Assembly (NCBI GenBank): GCA_963695135.1
Contig: CAVOGA010000003.1
Location: 1-64,000 of the forward strand
Source of the DNA: Marinihelvus sp963695135
GTDB lineage: Bacteria > Pseudomonadota > Gammaproteobacteria > Xanthomonadales > SZUA-36
Length of the DNA: 64,000 bases
Direction of reading: 5' to 3'
The notes under the pieces were generated by a model. That model worked only from the letters and a program-made list of their open reading frames with translations. It made no database searches and was not told where the DNA came from. Positions 20,228 to 29,514 of this stretch are shown here, in pieces (position 1 is the stretch's first letter; every line of letters begins with the position of its first letter). The translations under genes and the position numbers were made by a program.

Positions 20228-21581
20228 TCAGCGCCGGCTGGAATAGCTCTGCGCGCAGGCCGCGCCCATCAGCGCGGCAAAGGTCACCGCCGTGGCGGGA
20301 ATCTGCAGGCTGAAGTCGACCAGCGCGTGCGTGGCGACCAGCACCAGCGCCGCCAGGCCGGTGGCCGGGAACACCCAGTCCCTGCCGCGCGTGCGCAGGC
20401 CCTGCAGGCAGATCAGCCCCAGCCAGGCCACGCAGGCGAACAGCACCAGCCCGGCGGGCCAGCCGAGTTCAAACAGGTTTTCCAGGTAGGTGTTGTGGGT
20501 CTTGTCGAAAAAGCCCTCCAGCGCCTCGTCCCGGTACAGGCGGAAACTGTCGGCAAAGGTGCCGTAGCCGAAGCCCAGCAGCGGGTTGTCGCCGATGCCC
20601 TCCCCGGCCAGCTCAAAGGCCTGCAGGCGCCCTTCCAGCCCGGCGGTGGACTGGTCCATGCGCTGCATCAGCACCTGGCTGGTGATCAGGAACACCGCCA
20701 GCACCACCACCAGCACCGCGCCCAGCACCGCGCGCGAGCGCGGCGTGCCGATCGGCCGCCGGTGATGCAGGGCCAGCAGCAGCACGACACCCCCGGCCAG
20801 CGTGCCCAGGAACCCGCCGCGGCTGTGGGTCAGGATCAGCGCGCCGGTCATCAGGATCAGCATGGCCAGGGGCAGCCAGGCGCGCGGCCAGGAAGGCCTC
20901 GAGGCGCTCCTCCCGCGCCAGGGGCAGCTCGTAGACCGGGTTGCGGCGCGGCCGGGCCAGGCCCTGGTAGGTCAACGCCACCAGCGCCAGCACGCACAGC
21001 CCCAGCCAGGTGGCAAAGTGATTGCGGTTCACAAAGGTGCCGTGCACCGAGCGTCGATAGTCCATGTCCCAGAAAAACAGGAATCCGTCCCGGCCGCTGA
21101 AGTACATGCCCAGGCCGTAGACCGCGCAGACCAGGCCGATGCCGGCCAGGACCTGGAACAGGCGCCGGGCCCGCTCCGCGTCGCCGCAGAACTGGAAGGC
21201 CAGGAAAAAGGCCAGGCCGTAGCTGAGCAGGCGCAGCATGGCGTTAAGGCTGTCGTCACGGGACAGGGAGATGCTGCCCGCCAGGTCGGCATCCAGCGCC
21301 TCTGACCCCATGGACCAGAGCGGATGGTGCCAGCCCGGCGGGGTCCAGCCGGCCGCCTGTAGCGCGGCCCAGGCGCAGACGCCGAGGAACAGGATGATCA
21401 GCAGCGGTGGCAGACGGGTATTGACCCGGCGGGGACTGAGCAGCCCCTGCAGCGACCAGGCGGCGGTCAGCGCACCCAGCAACAGGGCCAGCAGCGTCCA
21501 GGACCACTCCCGGTTGCTGCCCAGCGGCAGCGGGGCGAGCACCAGGACCAGCAGAAACAGGCCGAACAACAATGAGCTCAT
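20228..21581 (-). CDS. O-antigen ligase/polymerase (Wzy_C family) membrane protein, one frameshift
   Basis: This polytopic inner-membrane protein of about 450 residues belongs to the WaaL/Wzy superfamily. The N-terminal half has successive hydrophobic helices (LLFGLFLLVLVLAPLPLGSN, LLALLLGALTAAWSLQG) and the motif VHGTFVNRNHFATWLGLC. The Wzy_C core has ILTHSRGGFLGTLAGG and, in its periplasmic loop, GIGDNPLLGFGYGTF with TKTHNTYLE-like DKTHNTYLENLFELGW. The frame changes near 20870. It may polymerise or ligate the glycan made by the 1-15 kb locus. Ligase versus polymerase cannot be decided. Confidence 0.83.
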
Positions 21582-21593
21582 CAGGCGGCAGCC

Positions 21594-22358
21594 CTACCCG
21601 GTCTGCAGAAGACGCTGCTCCGTCCCTTCCAGCACCAGGCAGCTCAGCACCCCGGAGTGAAAGGCGCCCGTGTCCAGGCCGATCCGGTTCTTGCGAAATT
21701 CCACTTCCGGCGTAATCGTGTGCCCGTGCACAATCACCGCCCCGTGGTCCGCCTTGCTGTCGATGAAGTCGTCGCGGATCCACAGCTGGTCTTCAAAGTG
21801 CTGGTCCGGCAGCGGGACCCCGGGACGGATGCCGGCGTGCACAAAGTAGTAGTTGCCGGCCTCCCAGCTGAGCAGCCCGTCCTCAAGGAAATCGCGGTGC
21901 GCCTCGGGCAGCACCTGGTCCAGCTCCTGCGACAGCTTTTTCATGTCTTTCATCAGCGGCATGAAGGTCACGCTGACCCCGTAGCTGATCAGCGTCTCGC
22001 GCCCGCCGAAGCTCAGCCAGCCGGCGGTCGCCTCCGGGTAGTCAAGAAAATCGAGCATGGCCTGTTCGTGGTTGCCCTTCAGGAACACGGACTGGAAGCC
22101 GGGCATCTGGTTCTCCAGCAGCAGCTCCACCACCTGCTTGGACTGCATGCCGCGGTCGATGTAGTCGCCGAGGTAGACAATCTTTTTGCGGCCTTCGAAA
22201 TTCGCGGCATCGTGGCGGATGCGCTCGTGCATCTCGATGAGCAGGTCGGCGCGGCCGTGAATGTCACCGATCGCATAGATGCGCATGCCCATCGGGCAGC
22301 AGGGATCGCCGTCCAGCGTGGCCCGGTTTTCCTGCTTTTTCCTGAACAGGCGAATCAA
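21594..22358 (-). CDS. PPP-family serine/threonine protein phosphatase (metallophosphoesterase)
   Basis: The intact 254-residue cytoplasmic phosphatase shows the PPP signature: GDIHG (31-35), GDYIDRG (64-70), GNHE (95-98), a His in YFVHAG (174) and HGHT (211-214), all ligands of the dinuclear metal site. The start is TTG (22356-22358), overlapping the stop of the upstream gene as TTGA, with a strong GGAGGG 6 nt upstream that supports it. It sits between the O-antigen ligase and an unknown membrane protein. Targets could include the Wzc-type tyrosine kinase, but that is speculation. Confidence 0.88.
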   Translation of the reverse strand: MIRLFRKKQENRATLDGDPCCPMGMRIYAIGDIHGRADLLIEMHERIRHDAANFEGRKKIVYLGDYIDRGMQSKQVVELLLENQMPGFQSVFLKGNHEQAMLDFLDYPEATAGWLSFGGRETLISYGVSVTFMPLMKDMKKLSQELDQVLPEAHRDFLEDGLLSWEAGNYYFVHAGIRPGVPLPDQHFEDQLWIRDDFIDSKADHGAVIVHGHTITPEVEFRKNRIGLDTGAFHSGVLSCLVLEGTEQRLLQTG

Positions 22359-23070
22359 CGGTTGCCCTCCATTTCCTGCAATACATCCTGGTTATAACTA
22401 CCTATTACGGATTCGATGCGCAAAACATCCAAGCGGCCGGCGCGGAGCGACTGCTGGAACGCGCGCCGGCTCACCCGCCAGCCGAGCAGGGTCTGGTCCC
22501 GCAACAGGCTGACGGTCTCCTCGTCCAGCCGGTCCAGGTTGGCATAGCCCAGCTCGAGACGCGGCACGATCAGGGTCGGCTCTACCCGCCCGGTAAGTAT
22601 CGACATCCGCAGCGGCCCGGCGACCGCCTCCCCCGGCTGACCCAGCGCCGCGCGGGTCCGGGCGATGCGCAGCCAGCTGCGCGGCAGGGCCGGCGCGCCG
22701 CCGCACCGCTTCCTGCGCCCCGGTCATGGAGCGGTACAGCGCCGGCCGCACCAGCCAGGGCGCGGTTTCCGGGCTCAGCGCCGACCAGGTAGTTCACCAG
22801 GCTCAGGCCGTCATGGTAACGGTAATGCGGGTAACGTCTGATGCTTTCCTCCGCCTGCCGGCGCAGCGCCTCCAGCTGCGCCACCGGCAGCTCACCGGTC
22901 TTGAAATAGCGCTTCAGGGCCGTGTCCACCGGCAGGTAGTGCACGCTGGCCGCAGCCGCGGCCAGGCCAGGACCAGCAGGCCCGCCGCCAGCAGCAGGGC
23001 AACCAGCGCCAGCACCCGGCCGGCCATGCCCTGGACCAGCGCCCGGCTCAATGACTTGCGAACGGCTCAT
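22355..23070 (-). CDS. Unknown single-pass membrane protein, heavily frameshifted
   Basis: I do not recognise this protein. It starts at ATG 23068-23070. In one frame a hydrophobic helix (GRVLALVALLLAAGLLVLAW) is followed by a basic segment. The middle (DTALKRYFKTGELP, ALRRQAEESIRRYPHYRYHDG) lies in a second frame. The C-terminus (LELGYANLDRLDEETVSLLRD, GWRVSRRAFQQSL) is in a third or fourth frame. Shifts fall near 22980, 22780, 22690 and 22600. Joined length is about 235 residues. Its stop overlaps the phosphatase start, so the two are probably cotranscribed with the ligase. Confidence 0.55.
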
Positions 23071-23263
23071 GACGACCGATGTCTCCCCCGCAGGATGCTG
23101 TGCCCGGCCCCGGCCGATCCGGTTCCGAACAGGGTGCTAGGGTCGCCGTATCAGGGCCGGATGTCAAAATCTACCGGCATTTCCGCGCCTCGTCTGGCAA
23201 CCGGATGCCGGTAAGGGTACGCTCTGTGCTGGCCTCCGACTCCGGAGCGCAGCCGGGGATGCT

Positions 23264-25143
23264 GTGACACACCATTTAAGACGACTGACCGTGCCGGCCG
23301 GACTGGCCCTGGCGAGCCTGCTGGGCCTGCCGGCGACCGCCTGGGCGGCGGCGGCGAGATGCCGTCCCTGGTGCACGATATCGGCATCAGCCTGCTGACC
23401 GCCGGCCTGATCGCCCTGGTGTTCAACCGCTTTCGCATCCCCAGCATCGCCGCCTTCCTGCTGGCCGGCGTGCTGGTCGGCCCGATCGGTCTCGGCACAG
23501 GTCACCGACCCGGACAACATCGACACCATCGCCCAGCTCGGCTTTATTTTCCTGCTGTTCCTGATCGGCCTGGAAATCGACTTCAAGAAAATCTTCGGCA
23601 GCGGCAAGGCGGTCACCGTTTCCGGCTTTTTGCAGTACCCGCTGACCATCGTGTTGGGCATCGCTGGTGGTAAAGCTGATGGTCATGGCTGGGCCTCGGC
23701 GGCGCTCTGCTGGCCGAAAGCGTCTACGCGCCGCTGTACCTGGGCGTGGTGATCGCCGGTTCGTCGACCCTGCTGGTGGTCAAGCTGTTCCAGGAAAACT
23801 TCGAGCTGGATACCGAACCGGGCCGCCTGGCCCTGGGCATGCTGATCTTCCAGGACATCTGGGTGATCGTGGTGATCCTGATCCAGCCCAACATCGAAAA
23901 CCCCGAGCTGATGCCGATCCTGCTGTCCTTCGTCGGCATCATCGTGCTCAGCGTGTTTGCGGTGATGCTCGCGCAGATGGTCTTCGAGGTGTGCTTCGAG
24001 TGGATTGCCAAGACCGCCGGAACTGACCCTGACCGCGGCGCTGGCCTGGTGTTTTACCGTGGTGTTCTTCGGCCAGAGCATCGACCCGATCTTCAGCCTG
24101 ACCACCGGCGTCAATCCGCACATGAACGTGGGATCCGGCATGGCGGCGCTGATTGCCGGCGCCTGCATCGCCAACCTGCCCTCCTCCACCGAGGTGATCA
24201 CCAAGGTCAGTATCGTCAAGGACTTCTTCATCACGCTGTTCTTCGTGGCGCTGGGCATCAGCATTCCCGCACCCGGACGGCTGGAGCGTGATCATCCTGG
24301 CCGTGTCGCTGGCGGTGATTGCCATCCTGGCGCGGCTGGTGATCTTCTTTCCCGCTGTTTTATTTCACCGGGGTCGATCAGCGCAATGCGATGGTGTCGG
24401 CCATCCGCCTGGCGCAGATTTCCGAGTTCGGCCTGGTGATTGCCTTTCTCGGGGTGCAGTACGGACATATTTCGCCGGAGCTCAGCTCGGCGGTGATCTT
24501 TGCCTTCGTGATTACCGCCCTGGCCACGCCGCCGATGTACAACAAGGCCTATGAAATTCACCGCTGGATGCAGCCGGCGCTGGAAAAGCTCGGTTTCAAG
24601 GCCCCGCCGCAGCTGACGACGGAGAAGGGCAAGGGCTACAAGCTGGCCCTGCTGGGCTTCCACCGGCATGCCTCCTCGCTGCTGGCCAACCTGGCGGCCG
24701 AGGACGAGGCGCTGCTGCGCGACACGCTGGTGGTGGACTTTAACGTCGCCATTCACCCCAAAATCGCCGCCCTGGGCGCGACCGTCAAGTACGGTGACCT
24801 GAGCAATTCGGAGACCCTGCACCACATCGGGCTGGCGCAGGCGGAGGTGGTGATCTGCACCATTCCGGACGACCTGCTGCGCGGTATCGATAACCGCGAG
24901 CTGGTTAAGATGGTGCGGGAAATGAACCCGGAGGCGACGATCATCGCCAATGGGATCAGTTTTGACGAAATTGAAAAAGTGTATGATGCGGGGGCAGACT
25001 ATGTGTACATGGCGCGGCTGGAATCCGCGCACGCCTTGGGGGAGGCGATACACGAAGCGCTGGCGGATCGTATTGATGTGTACCGGGAACAACGCATCGA
25101 CCGCGACCGCCTGCGCCAGGGACGCCAGGAAGTCCTGAACTGA
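23264..25143 (+). CDS. KefB/YbaL-like monovalent cation:proton antiporter-2 with RCK domain, heavily frameshifted
   Basis: CPA2 antiporters exchange K+ or Na+ for H+ across the inner membrane. A GTG start (23264-23266, GGGGA 5 nt upstream) opens a signal-like helix. The transporter continues with RFRIPSIAAFLLAGVLVGP, FIFLLFLIGLEIDFKKIF and LFQDIWVIVVIL, then HMNVGSGMAALIAGACIANLP. A cytoplasmic TrkA-N/RCK-like region starts at KLALLGFHRHASSLL and contains VVDFNVAIHPKIAALG, DLSNSETLHHIGL and ICTIPDD. Shifts lie near 23358, 23500, 23665, 24020, 24275 and 24355. Each side matches the family, so the gene is likely intact in the cell. Ion specificity is unknown. Confidence 0.8.
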
Positions 25144-25207
25144 TCACGGTTCGGGAACCTGCAAAAAATGATAATGAGCTCGGACTTGCGATAAGGGGAT
25201 TAACGCA

Positions 25208-26062
25208 GTGACGCTACTCGTTCAGATTACGGATACGCACATCACCCATAAGGGCAAACTCCTTTATGGCCAGAGTGACACGCCGGAAAACCTCCGCGAC
25301 ACGGTCACGGAAATCAACCGCATACGCCCCAGGCCGGACATGGTCATTGTCACCGGTGACCTGGTGGAATACCCCGACCGGGAAAGCTACGAGCACTTCA
25401 AGGAGCTGATCGCGCCCCTCAAGGTGCCCGTCTACGTGATACCCGGCAACCACGACGACCCGGACCTGATGCGCGAAATGTTCGCGGATACGCCCTGCTT
25501 CCCGGCCACCGACGACACGCACCAGTACGCCATCGAGCACCCGGATTTCCGCCTGCTGGCCCTGAACAGCCACGCGGGCGGCAGTGAGCTGCCGGAACTG
25601 GACGGCGACCACCTGGACTGGCTGCGCCGGGAACTGCCCAAATCCGACAAGCCCACCCTGATCGCCGTGCACCATCCGCCCATGGTCACGGGCATCGAGT
25701 TTATCGACATGGGCGGCGACGAGTGGTTCGAGGGCCTGCGCGAGGTGCTCAACGAGGCGGACAACGTCCACCTGGTGATCTGCGGCCACTGCCACATCGA
25801 CATGGCCGGCCGCATCGGCCACGTGCCCGTCTACATGTCCGGCAGCGTCGCCCACCAGCTCATCGCCGACCGCGGCATGGACATCGCGCCCTCCTTCGAC
25901 GTGCGCCCGGCCGCGCCGGTGCTGCACCACTTCATCAACGGGCAGTTTGTGAGCGGGAGTTATCCGTGGCCGGTGAACAGCGAAGTCAACCGCATAGATC
26001 GCCAGTCCGGCATTCCGTGGGAAACTCTGAAATTGCAGATGATGGGGTCTAAGGCTCCCTGA
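25208..26062 (+). CDS. cpdA: CpdA-like 3',5'-cyclic-AMP phosphodiesterase (class III)
   Basis: The 284-residue cytoplasmic metallophosphoesterase shows the class III PDE motifs in order: DTH (9-11), GD (50-51), GNHD (80-83), HH (155-156) and GHCH (193-196). These ligate the dinuclear metal centre. The start is GTG (25208-25210) with AGGGG 8 nt upstream. An icc/cpdA role (hydrolysing cAMP to AMP) fits the class III cyclase 5 kb upstream. GDPD-like or other substrates remain possible. The gene follows the antiporter by 64 bp and ends at the first hairpin repeat pair. Confidence 0.82.
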   Translation: MTLLVQITDTHITHKGKLLYGQSDTPENLRDTVTEINRIRPRPDMVIVTGDLVEYPDRESYEHFKELIAPLKVPVYVIPGNHDDPDLMREMFADTPCFPATDDTHQYAIEHPDFRLLALNSHAGGSELPELDGDHLDWLRRELPKSDKPTLIAVHHPPMVTGIEFIDMGGDEWFEGLREVLNEADNVHLVICGHCHIDMAGRIGHVPVYMSGSVAHQLIADRGMDIAPSFDVRPAAPVLHHFINGQFVSGSYPWPVNSEVNRIDRQSGIPWETLKLQMMGSKAP

Positions 26063-26075
26063 TTTATTGGTGCAG

Positions 26076-26184
26076 GGGTTCTTGGGTACCCCTGTATCCA
26101 AGACCCGCCGTGAATACGTCCCTGTAGGCTCGGGCTCGGCTTCCTGCCTCGCACGGTCTTGGATACAGGGGTACCCAGGAACCC
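26076..26184 (+). repeat. Variable-arm hairpin repeat, copy A (type 1 core)
   Basis: Left arm 26076-26104 and right arm 26156-26184 are inverted repeats of 29 bp with one mismatch. The 51-bp core (26105-26155) begins CCGCCGTGAATACG, contains CCTGTAGGCTCGGGCTCGG and ends CTCGCACG. The core matches copies C and D on the same strand and B and E in reverse. The arms match no other copy. It starts 13 bp after the cpdA stop and could act as a transcription terminator, although no U tract follows. Confidence 0.9.
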
Positions 26185-26430
26185 TCCACCATCGGGGCTC
26201 CGGATCCTTGAGCCCCGTCCTCGGGGCGTTCCGGGGAAGGTTTCCCACGGAATATCTCCCTTAAGGTGGGTAACACCAAGCACCACCCTGCCGGCGCCAC
26301 GGTTGGGTCCGACTTTGACCTTTCGCTGCTTCGAATCTGCAAGCCGGAAGGAAAGAAACGGATACCCCAACCCCCTTCCCCCCACCGAATCGCGGACAGC
26401 TCTCTCCCGACCCGTGATGGTGGAGGCCGG

Positions 26431-26529
26431 TTCATGGCCCCGGTGTTTCAAGACCGTGCGAGGCAGGAAGCCGAGCCCGAGCCTACAGGGATGTATTCAC
26501 GGCGGGTTTTGAAAAACGGGGGCCATGAC
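26431..26529 (-). repeat. Variable-arm hairpin repeat, copy B (type 1 core, degenerate arms)
   Basis: The core at 26455-26505 is the reverse complement of the type 1 core (CGTGCGAGGCAGGAAGCC to ATTCACGGCGG). The arms 26431-26454 and 26506-26529 pair at 20 of 24 positions, the poorest of the set, so this copy seems to be decaying. It faces copy A and lies 23 bp downstream of the wzc stop. Confidence 0.85.
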
Positions 26530-26552
26530 AGCCGCCATTCCCCGATCAGAAA

Positions 26553-28838
26553 TCAGGAGTAGTACTGCCCATACCGCCCGTAATGATAGTAGTACCCCGA
26601 GTCCCCGTAACCGAGCCGCCCATAGCGTTTCAGGTCCACTTGCTGCAGGACGATGCCCGCAATCGGGATATTGGCCTTGCGCAGCTGGTCGATGGCGGCT
26701 TTGGCGACTTTCTTCGGGGTCTTGTTCCAGCGGACCACGAAGATGGTCTTGTCGACGACCTGGCCGATGACGCGGGCGTCGGCGACGGCCATGACCGGTG
26801 GTGCGTCGATGAGGATGTACTCGTAGCGCTGCTTGAGCAGGTTCACCACGTGCTGCATGCGGGCGCTGGCGAACAGGTCCGTGGCGCTGACGTATTTGCC
26901 CTCGCCGGTGCGCATCAGGTCCAGGCCGGAAGGTTCGTGGGTGGTGATGTAGGCGCTGATGTCGTCGGTTTCGGCAATCACGAAGTCGGTCAGGCCCGGG
27001 CCTTTCGGGTCGATGCCCAGCTTGTCCTCGACGCTGGAGCGGCGCAGGTCGCCGTCCACGATGATCACCTTGTGGCCGGACTTGGCCAGCACGATGCCCA
27101 GGCTGAGCACCAGGCTGGTCTTGCCCTCTTCCGGCACGGAGCTGGTCACCTGGATGGCCTGGATTTTCGTGTCCGGATCCGAGAGCTTGAGGGACACGTT
27201 CAGCGAGTTGATGGCCTCGATATAGGCCGAATTGGTGCGCTCCTGCACGTGGTCGTGCGGCGCGATTTTTCCGTCCAGCTGCGGCACCAGGCCAATGGTG
27301 TTGATGCGCAGCTGCTGCTCAATCTGCTCCGGGCTGAGCATGCCCGGGCTGAGCAGGTGCAGGCCGACCACCAGCGCGCAGGCGCCCAGGAAGCCCAGCA
27401 CGACAATGATCAGGAAGATGCGCTGGCGGTTGGGGTAGGACGGCGAGGCAGGAACCTCGGCGCTGGACAGGATGCGCGCGTCCGGGGTCTCCGTGCCCTC
27501 GGTGGCGGAGCTTTCCTTGAAGCGGTTCAGGAAGGTCTCGTAGAGCGTCCGGTTGGCGGCGGCTTCGCGCTCCAGGGCCCGCAGCTGGATCGCCTCGCGG
27601 TTCTGGGTGCCGGTGGCTGATTCCGCCTCGCGCAGGCTCTCGGCCAGGCTGGCCTCGCGGGTCCGCGCCACTTCCACCTCGTTTTCCAGGCCCAGCACGA
27701 TAATCTGGATCTCTTCCTTGATGCGCTGGCGCACATCACCCAGTTCCGCATTCACCTGCAACATGCGCGGGTGCTTTGGCCCGTACTCGACCGCCAGTTC
27801 GGAGGCGCGGCGCATGACCTCCGCCTCCTGGCCGCGCAGCTGCACGATCATGGGCGAGGACAGCACATCGCGCGCGGTTTCCACGCCCTGCGCATCGGTC
27901 ACCAGCAGACGCTGGACCTGGGACAGGCGCGCCTCGGCCTCGGCCCGCTCGGCCTTGGCAATGATCAGCTGGCTGTTGATCGAGCTCAGCTGCTGGGTCA
28001 GCAGGTCGCCGCTGGCGCCCTCGGTAAAACCATTCTCGATGCGGTAGAGCTCCACCGCCTGCTCCGAGTCACGGACCTTCTGCTCCAGCTCGCTGAGCTG
28101 TTCACTGAGCCAGTTGGACAAACGCTCTGCCGAGTCCAGCTTGGCTTCCAGCTTGTCGAGGATGTAGCTCTCGGGCAGCTGGTTGGCGATTCGCGCTGCC
28201 AGCCGCGGATCCGGCGAGCTGAAGGAAACGTAAATGATGTCGGTGAAGTCTTCCGTCGTCACCACCAGCTTGGACAGGAAAATGTTCACCGCGCGAACCA
28301 TTTCGTCCCGGGCAGCCTCTTCCTCCGTGGGCTCCTCGACCACCAGTTCACCGGTGGAGGCCCCGCTCACGCTGCTGCGCCAGGAGTCCGGAATCCAGTT
28401 CAGCGGGTTTAGCCAGCGCACCCAGTCAAACAGCCCGCTTTCCGGGGTGCGCAGGGACGGGTTGAATTCGGGGGTGGACAGCAGGTTCAGGCGGGTGATG
28501 ACCTTTTCCGCCAGCCCGCGGGACTGGAGAATGGCCGTCTCTTCCAGCGTATCCATGCCGAAATAGCGCTGGTACATGGCCTCGTTGAAATCCAGCGGCT
28601 TGCTGTCTGACACGCCCAGCAAAAGCGTTGAATTGGCCGTGTAGATCGATTGCAGCTGGTTCACGTGCAGGTAGGCCAGCAGCGCCACCAGCAGGGTCAG
28701 CACGGTGATCAGGCGGCGCCGGAACCACAGCAACTGCAGGTAATCGAACAGCGGGAACGGCTCGTCCTGCGCAGCGGGCTCAGCCGGACGAGACGGCGGC
28801 TGACGCGGCGGGTCAATGGCGTGCAAGGGGCTGCTCAA
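26553..28838 (-). CDS. wzc: Wzc-type polysaccharide co-polymerase and tyrosine autokinase
   Basis: The 761-residue inner-membrane protein has a Wzz-type periplasmic domain between helices near 43-60 and 474-496, with long coiled coils (about 235-440). A cytoplasmic BY-kinase follows: Walker A SVPEEGKTS (567-575), Walker A' VIIVDGDLR (591-599), Walker B ILIDAPP (675-681). The C-terminal tail (739-760) holds nine tyrosines, the expected autophosphorylation cluster. It controls chain length and export together with the Wza-like channel encoded just upstream. The start is TTG (28836-28838), overlapping the wza stop as TTGA. Confidence 0.92.
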   Translation of the reverse strand: MSSPLHAIDPPRQPPSRPAEPAAQDEPFPLFDYLQLLWFRRRLITVLTLLVALLAYLHVNQLQSIYTANSTLLLGVSDSKPLDFNEAMYQRYFGMDTLEETAILQSRGLAEKVITRLNLLSTPEFNPSLRTPESGLFDWVRWLNPLNWIPDSWRSSVSGASTGELVVEEPTEEEAARDEMVRAVNIFLSKLVVTTEDFTDIIYVSFSSPDPRLAARIANQLPESYILDKLEAKLDSAERLSNWLSEQLSELEQKVRDSEQAVELYRIENGFTEGASGDLLTQQLSSINSQLIIAKAERAEAEARLSQVQRLLVTDAQGVETARDVLSSPMIVQLRGQEAEVMRRASELAVEYGPKHPRMLQVNAELGDVRQRIKEEIQIIVLGLENEVEVARTREASLAESLREAESATGTQNREAIQLRALEREAAANRTLYETFLNRFKESSATEGTETPDARILSSAEVPASPSYPNRQRIFLIIVVLGFLGACALVVGLHLLSPGMLSPEQIEQQLRINTIGLVPQLDGKIAPHDHVQERTNSAYIEAINSLNVSLKLSDPDTKIQAIQVTSSVPEEGKTSLVLSLGIVLAKSGHKVIIVDGDLRRSSVEDKLGIDPKGPGLTDFVIAETDDISAYITTHEPSGLDLMRTGEGKYVSATDLFASARMQHVVNLLKQRYEYILIDAPPVMAVADARVIGQVVDKTIFVVRWNKTPKKVAKAAIDQLRKANIPIAGIVLQQVDLKRYGRLGYGDSGYYYHYGRYGQYYS

Positions 28839-29416
28839 AACATGCGCTCGTCAATTCGGATGATGTCGCCGGGCTGCACCCGGTCGCTGACCGGCAGGCG
28901 CATCTCTTCCTCTTCCGGGTCGCCGGCGCGAATCACGTAGACGATGTCCTGCTTGGCGCGAAACGTGTAGCCCCCGGCAATGGCGATCGCGTTCAGGTAG
29001 GTCATGCCGTCAACATAGGGGTAGTCGCCCGGGCTGCCAACCTCGCCGATGATGTAAAACGGGCGGTAGGTCAGCACCTGCACCGACACGCGCGGGTTCA
29101 CCAGGTAGTCCGGCCGCAGCGCCTCGACAATGGCCACCTCCAGCTCTGCAGCCGTCTTGCCGGCGCCCTCCACCTGCCCGATCAGGGGCATGGAAAAGCG
29201 CCCGGTGCCGTCCAGCGTGTACTCGCCGGTGAGGTCCGCCTGGCTGAACACGCTAACCTGCAGACGGTCGCCGGGACCGAGGCGGTAGTTCTCATCCACG
29301 GGGCCGTCGGCGGGCTCCTGCTGTGCGGCAGCGCTCATGGCAACCAGCAGCATCAACAGCCCGGTGATCCGGGCCGCGCCGCGTTTGAGGAAATCAGCAC
29401 ACATCAAGACTCGCAT
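28835..29416 (-). CDS. wza: Wza-type polysaccharide export protein (SLBB domain)
   Basis: This periplasmic/outer-membrane export component has about 193 residues. A signal peptide (ARITGLLMLLVAMSAAAQ) is followed by the Poly_export domain (YRLGPGDRLQVSVFSQADL, GRFSMPLIGQVEGAGKTAAE) and an SLBB domain (YIIGEVGSPGDYPYVDGMT, LNAIAIAGGYT). It ends DRVQPGDIIRIDERMF. There is no lipobox cysteine, unlike E. coli Wza, so it is probably cleaved by signal peptidase I. I chose ATG 29414-29416. A second in-frame ATG lies 12 nt downstream. Confidence 0.88.
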   Translation of the reverse strand: MRVLMCADFLKRGAARITGLLMLLVAMSAAAQQEPADGPVDENYRLGPGDRLQVSVFSQADLTGEYTLDGTGRFSMPLIGQVEGAGKTAAELEVAIVEALRPDYLVNPRVSVQVLTYRPFYIIGEVGSPGDYPYVDGMTYLNAIAIAGGYTFRAKQDIVYVIRAGDPEEEEMRLPVSDRVQPGDIIRIDERMF

Positions 29417-29514
29417 TCTCCAGTTCAGTCGCGGACGGGAATTATAGAGGCAGTGGCGGCCGGGCAACCAGCGCCGGGCGGCAGGCAACGACAGGCCGCA
29501 CCTCCGGGTGGTGC

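Larger units (their letters stand above)
26063..26552. other. 490-bp non-coding region holding hairpin repeats A and B
   Basis: The region lies between the convergent cpdA and wzc genes. Repeat A is at 26076-26184 and repeat B at 26431-26529, in convergent orientation. The 246-bp spacer has its own hairpin potential, for example GGGGCTC (26194-26200) with GAGCCCC (26210-26216). Open frames crossing it read through the repeats and are not credible genes. Confidence 0.75.

Noticed and set aside
26076..26529. Possible CRISPR array because of repeated cores
   Set aside because: Copies are far apart, in both orientations, without regular spacers or cas genes.
26064..26562. Overlapping open frames on both strands around the A/B repeats that could suggest small proteins
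   Set aside because: They read through the hairpin repeats and share translated repeat sequence. No start signals or family motifs exist.
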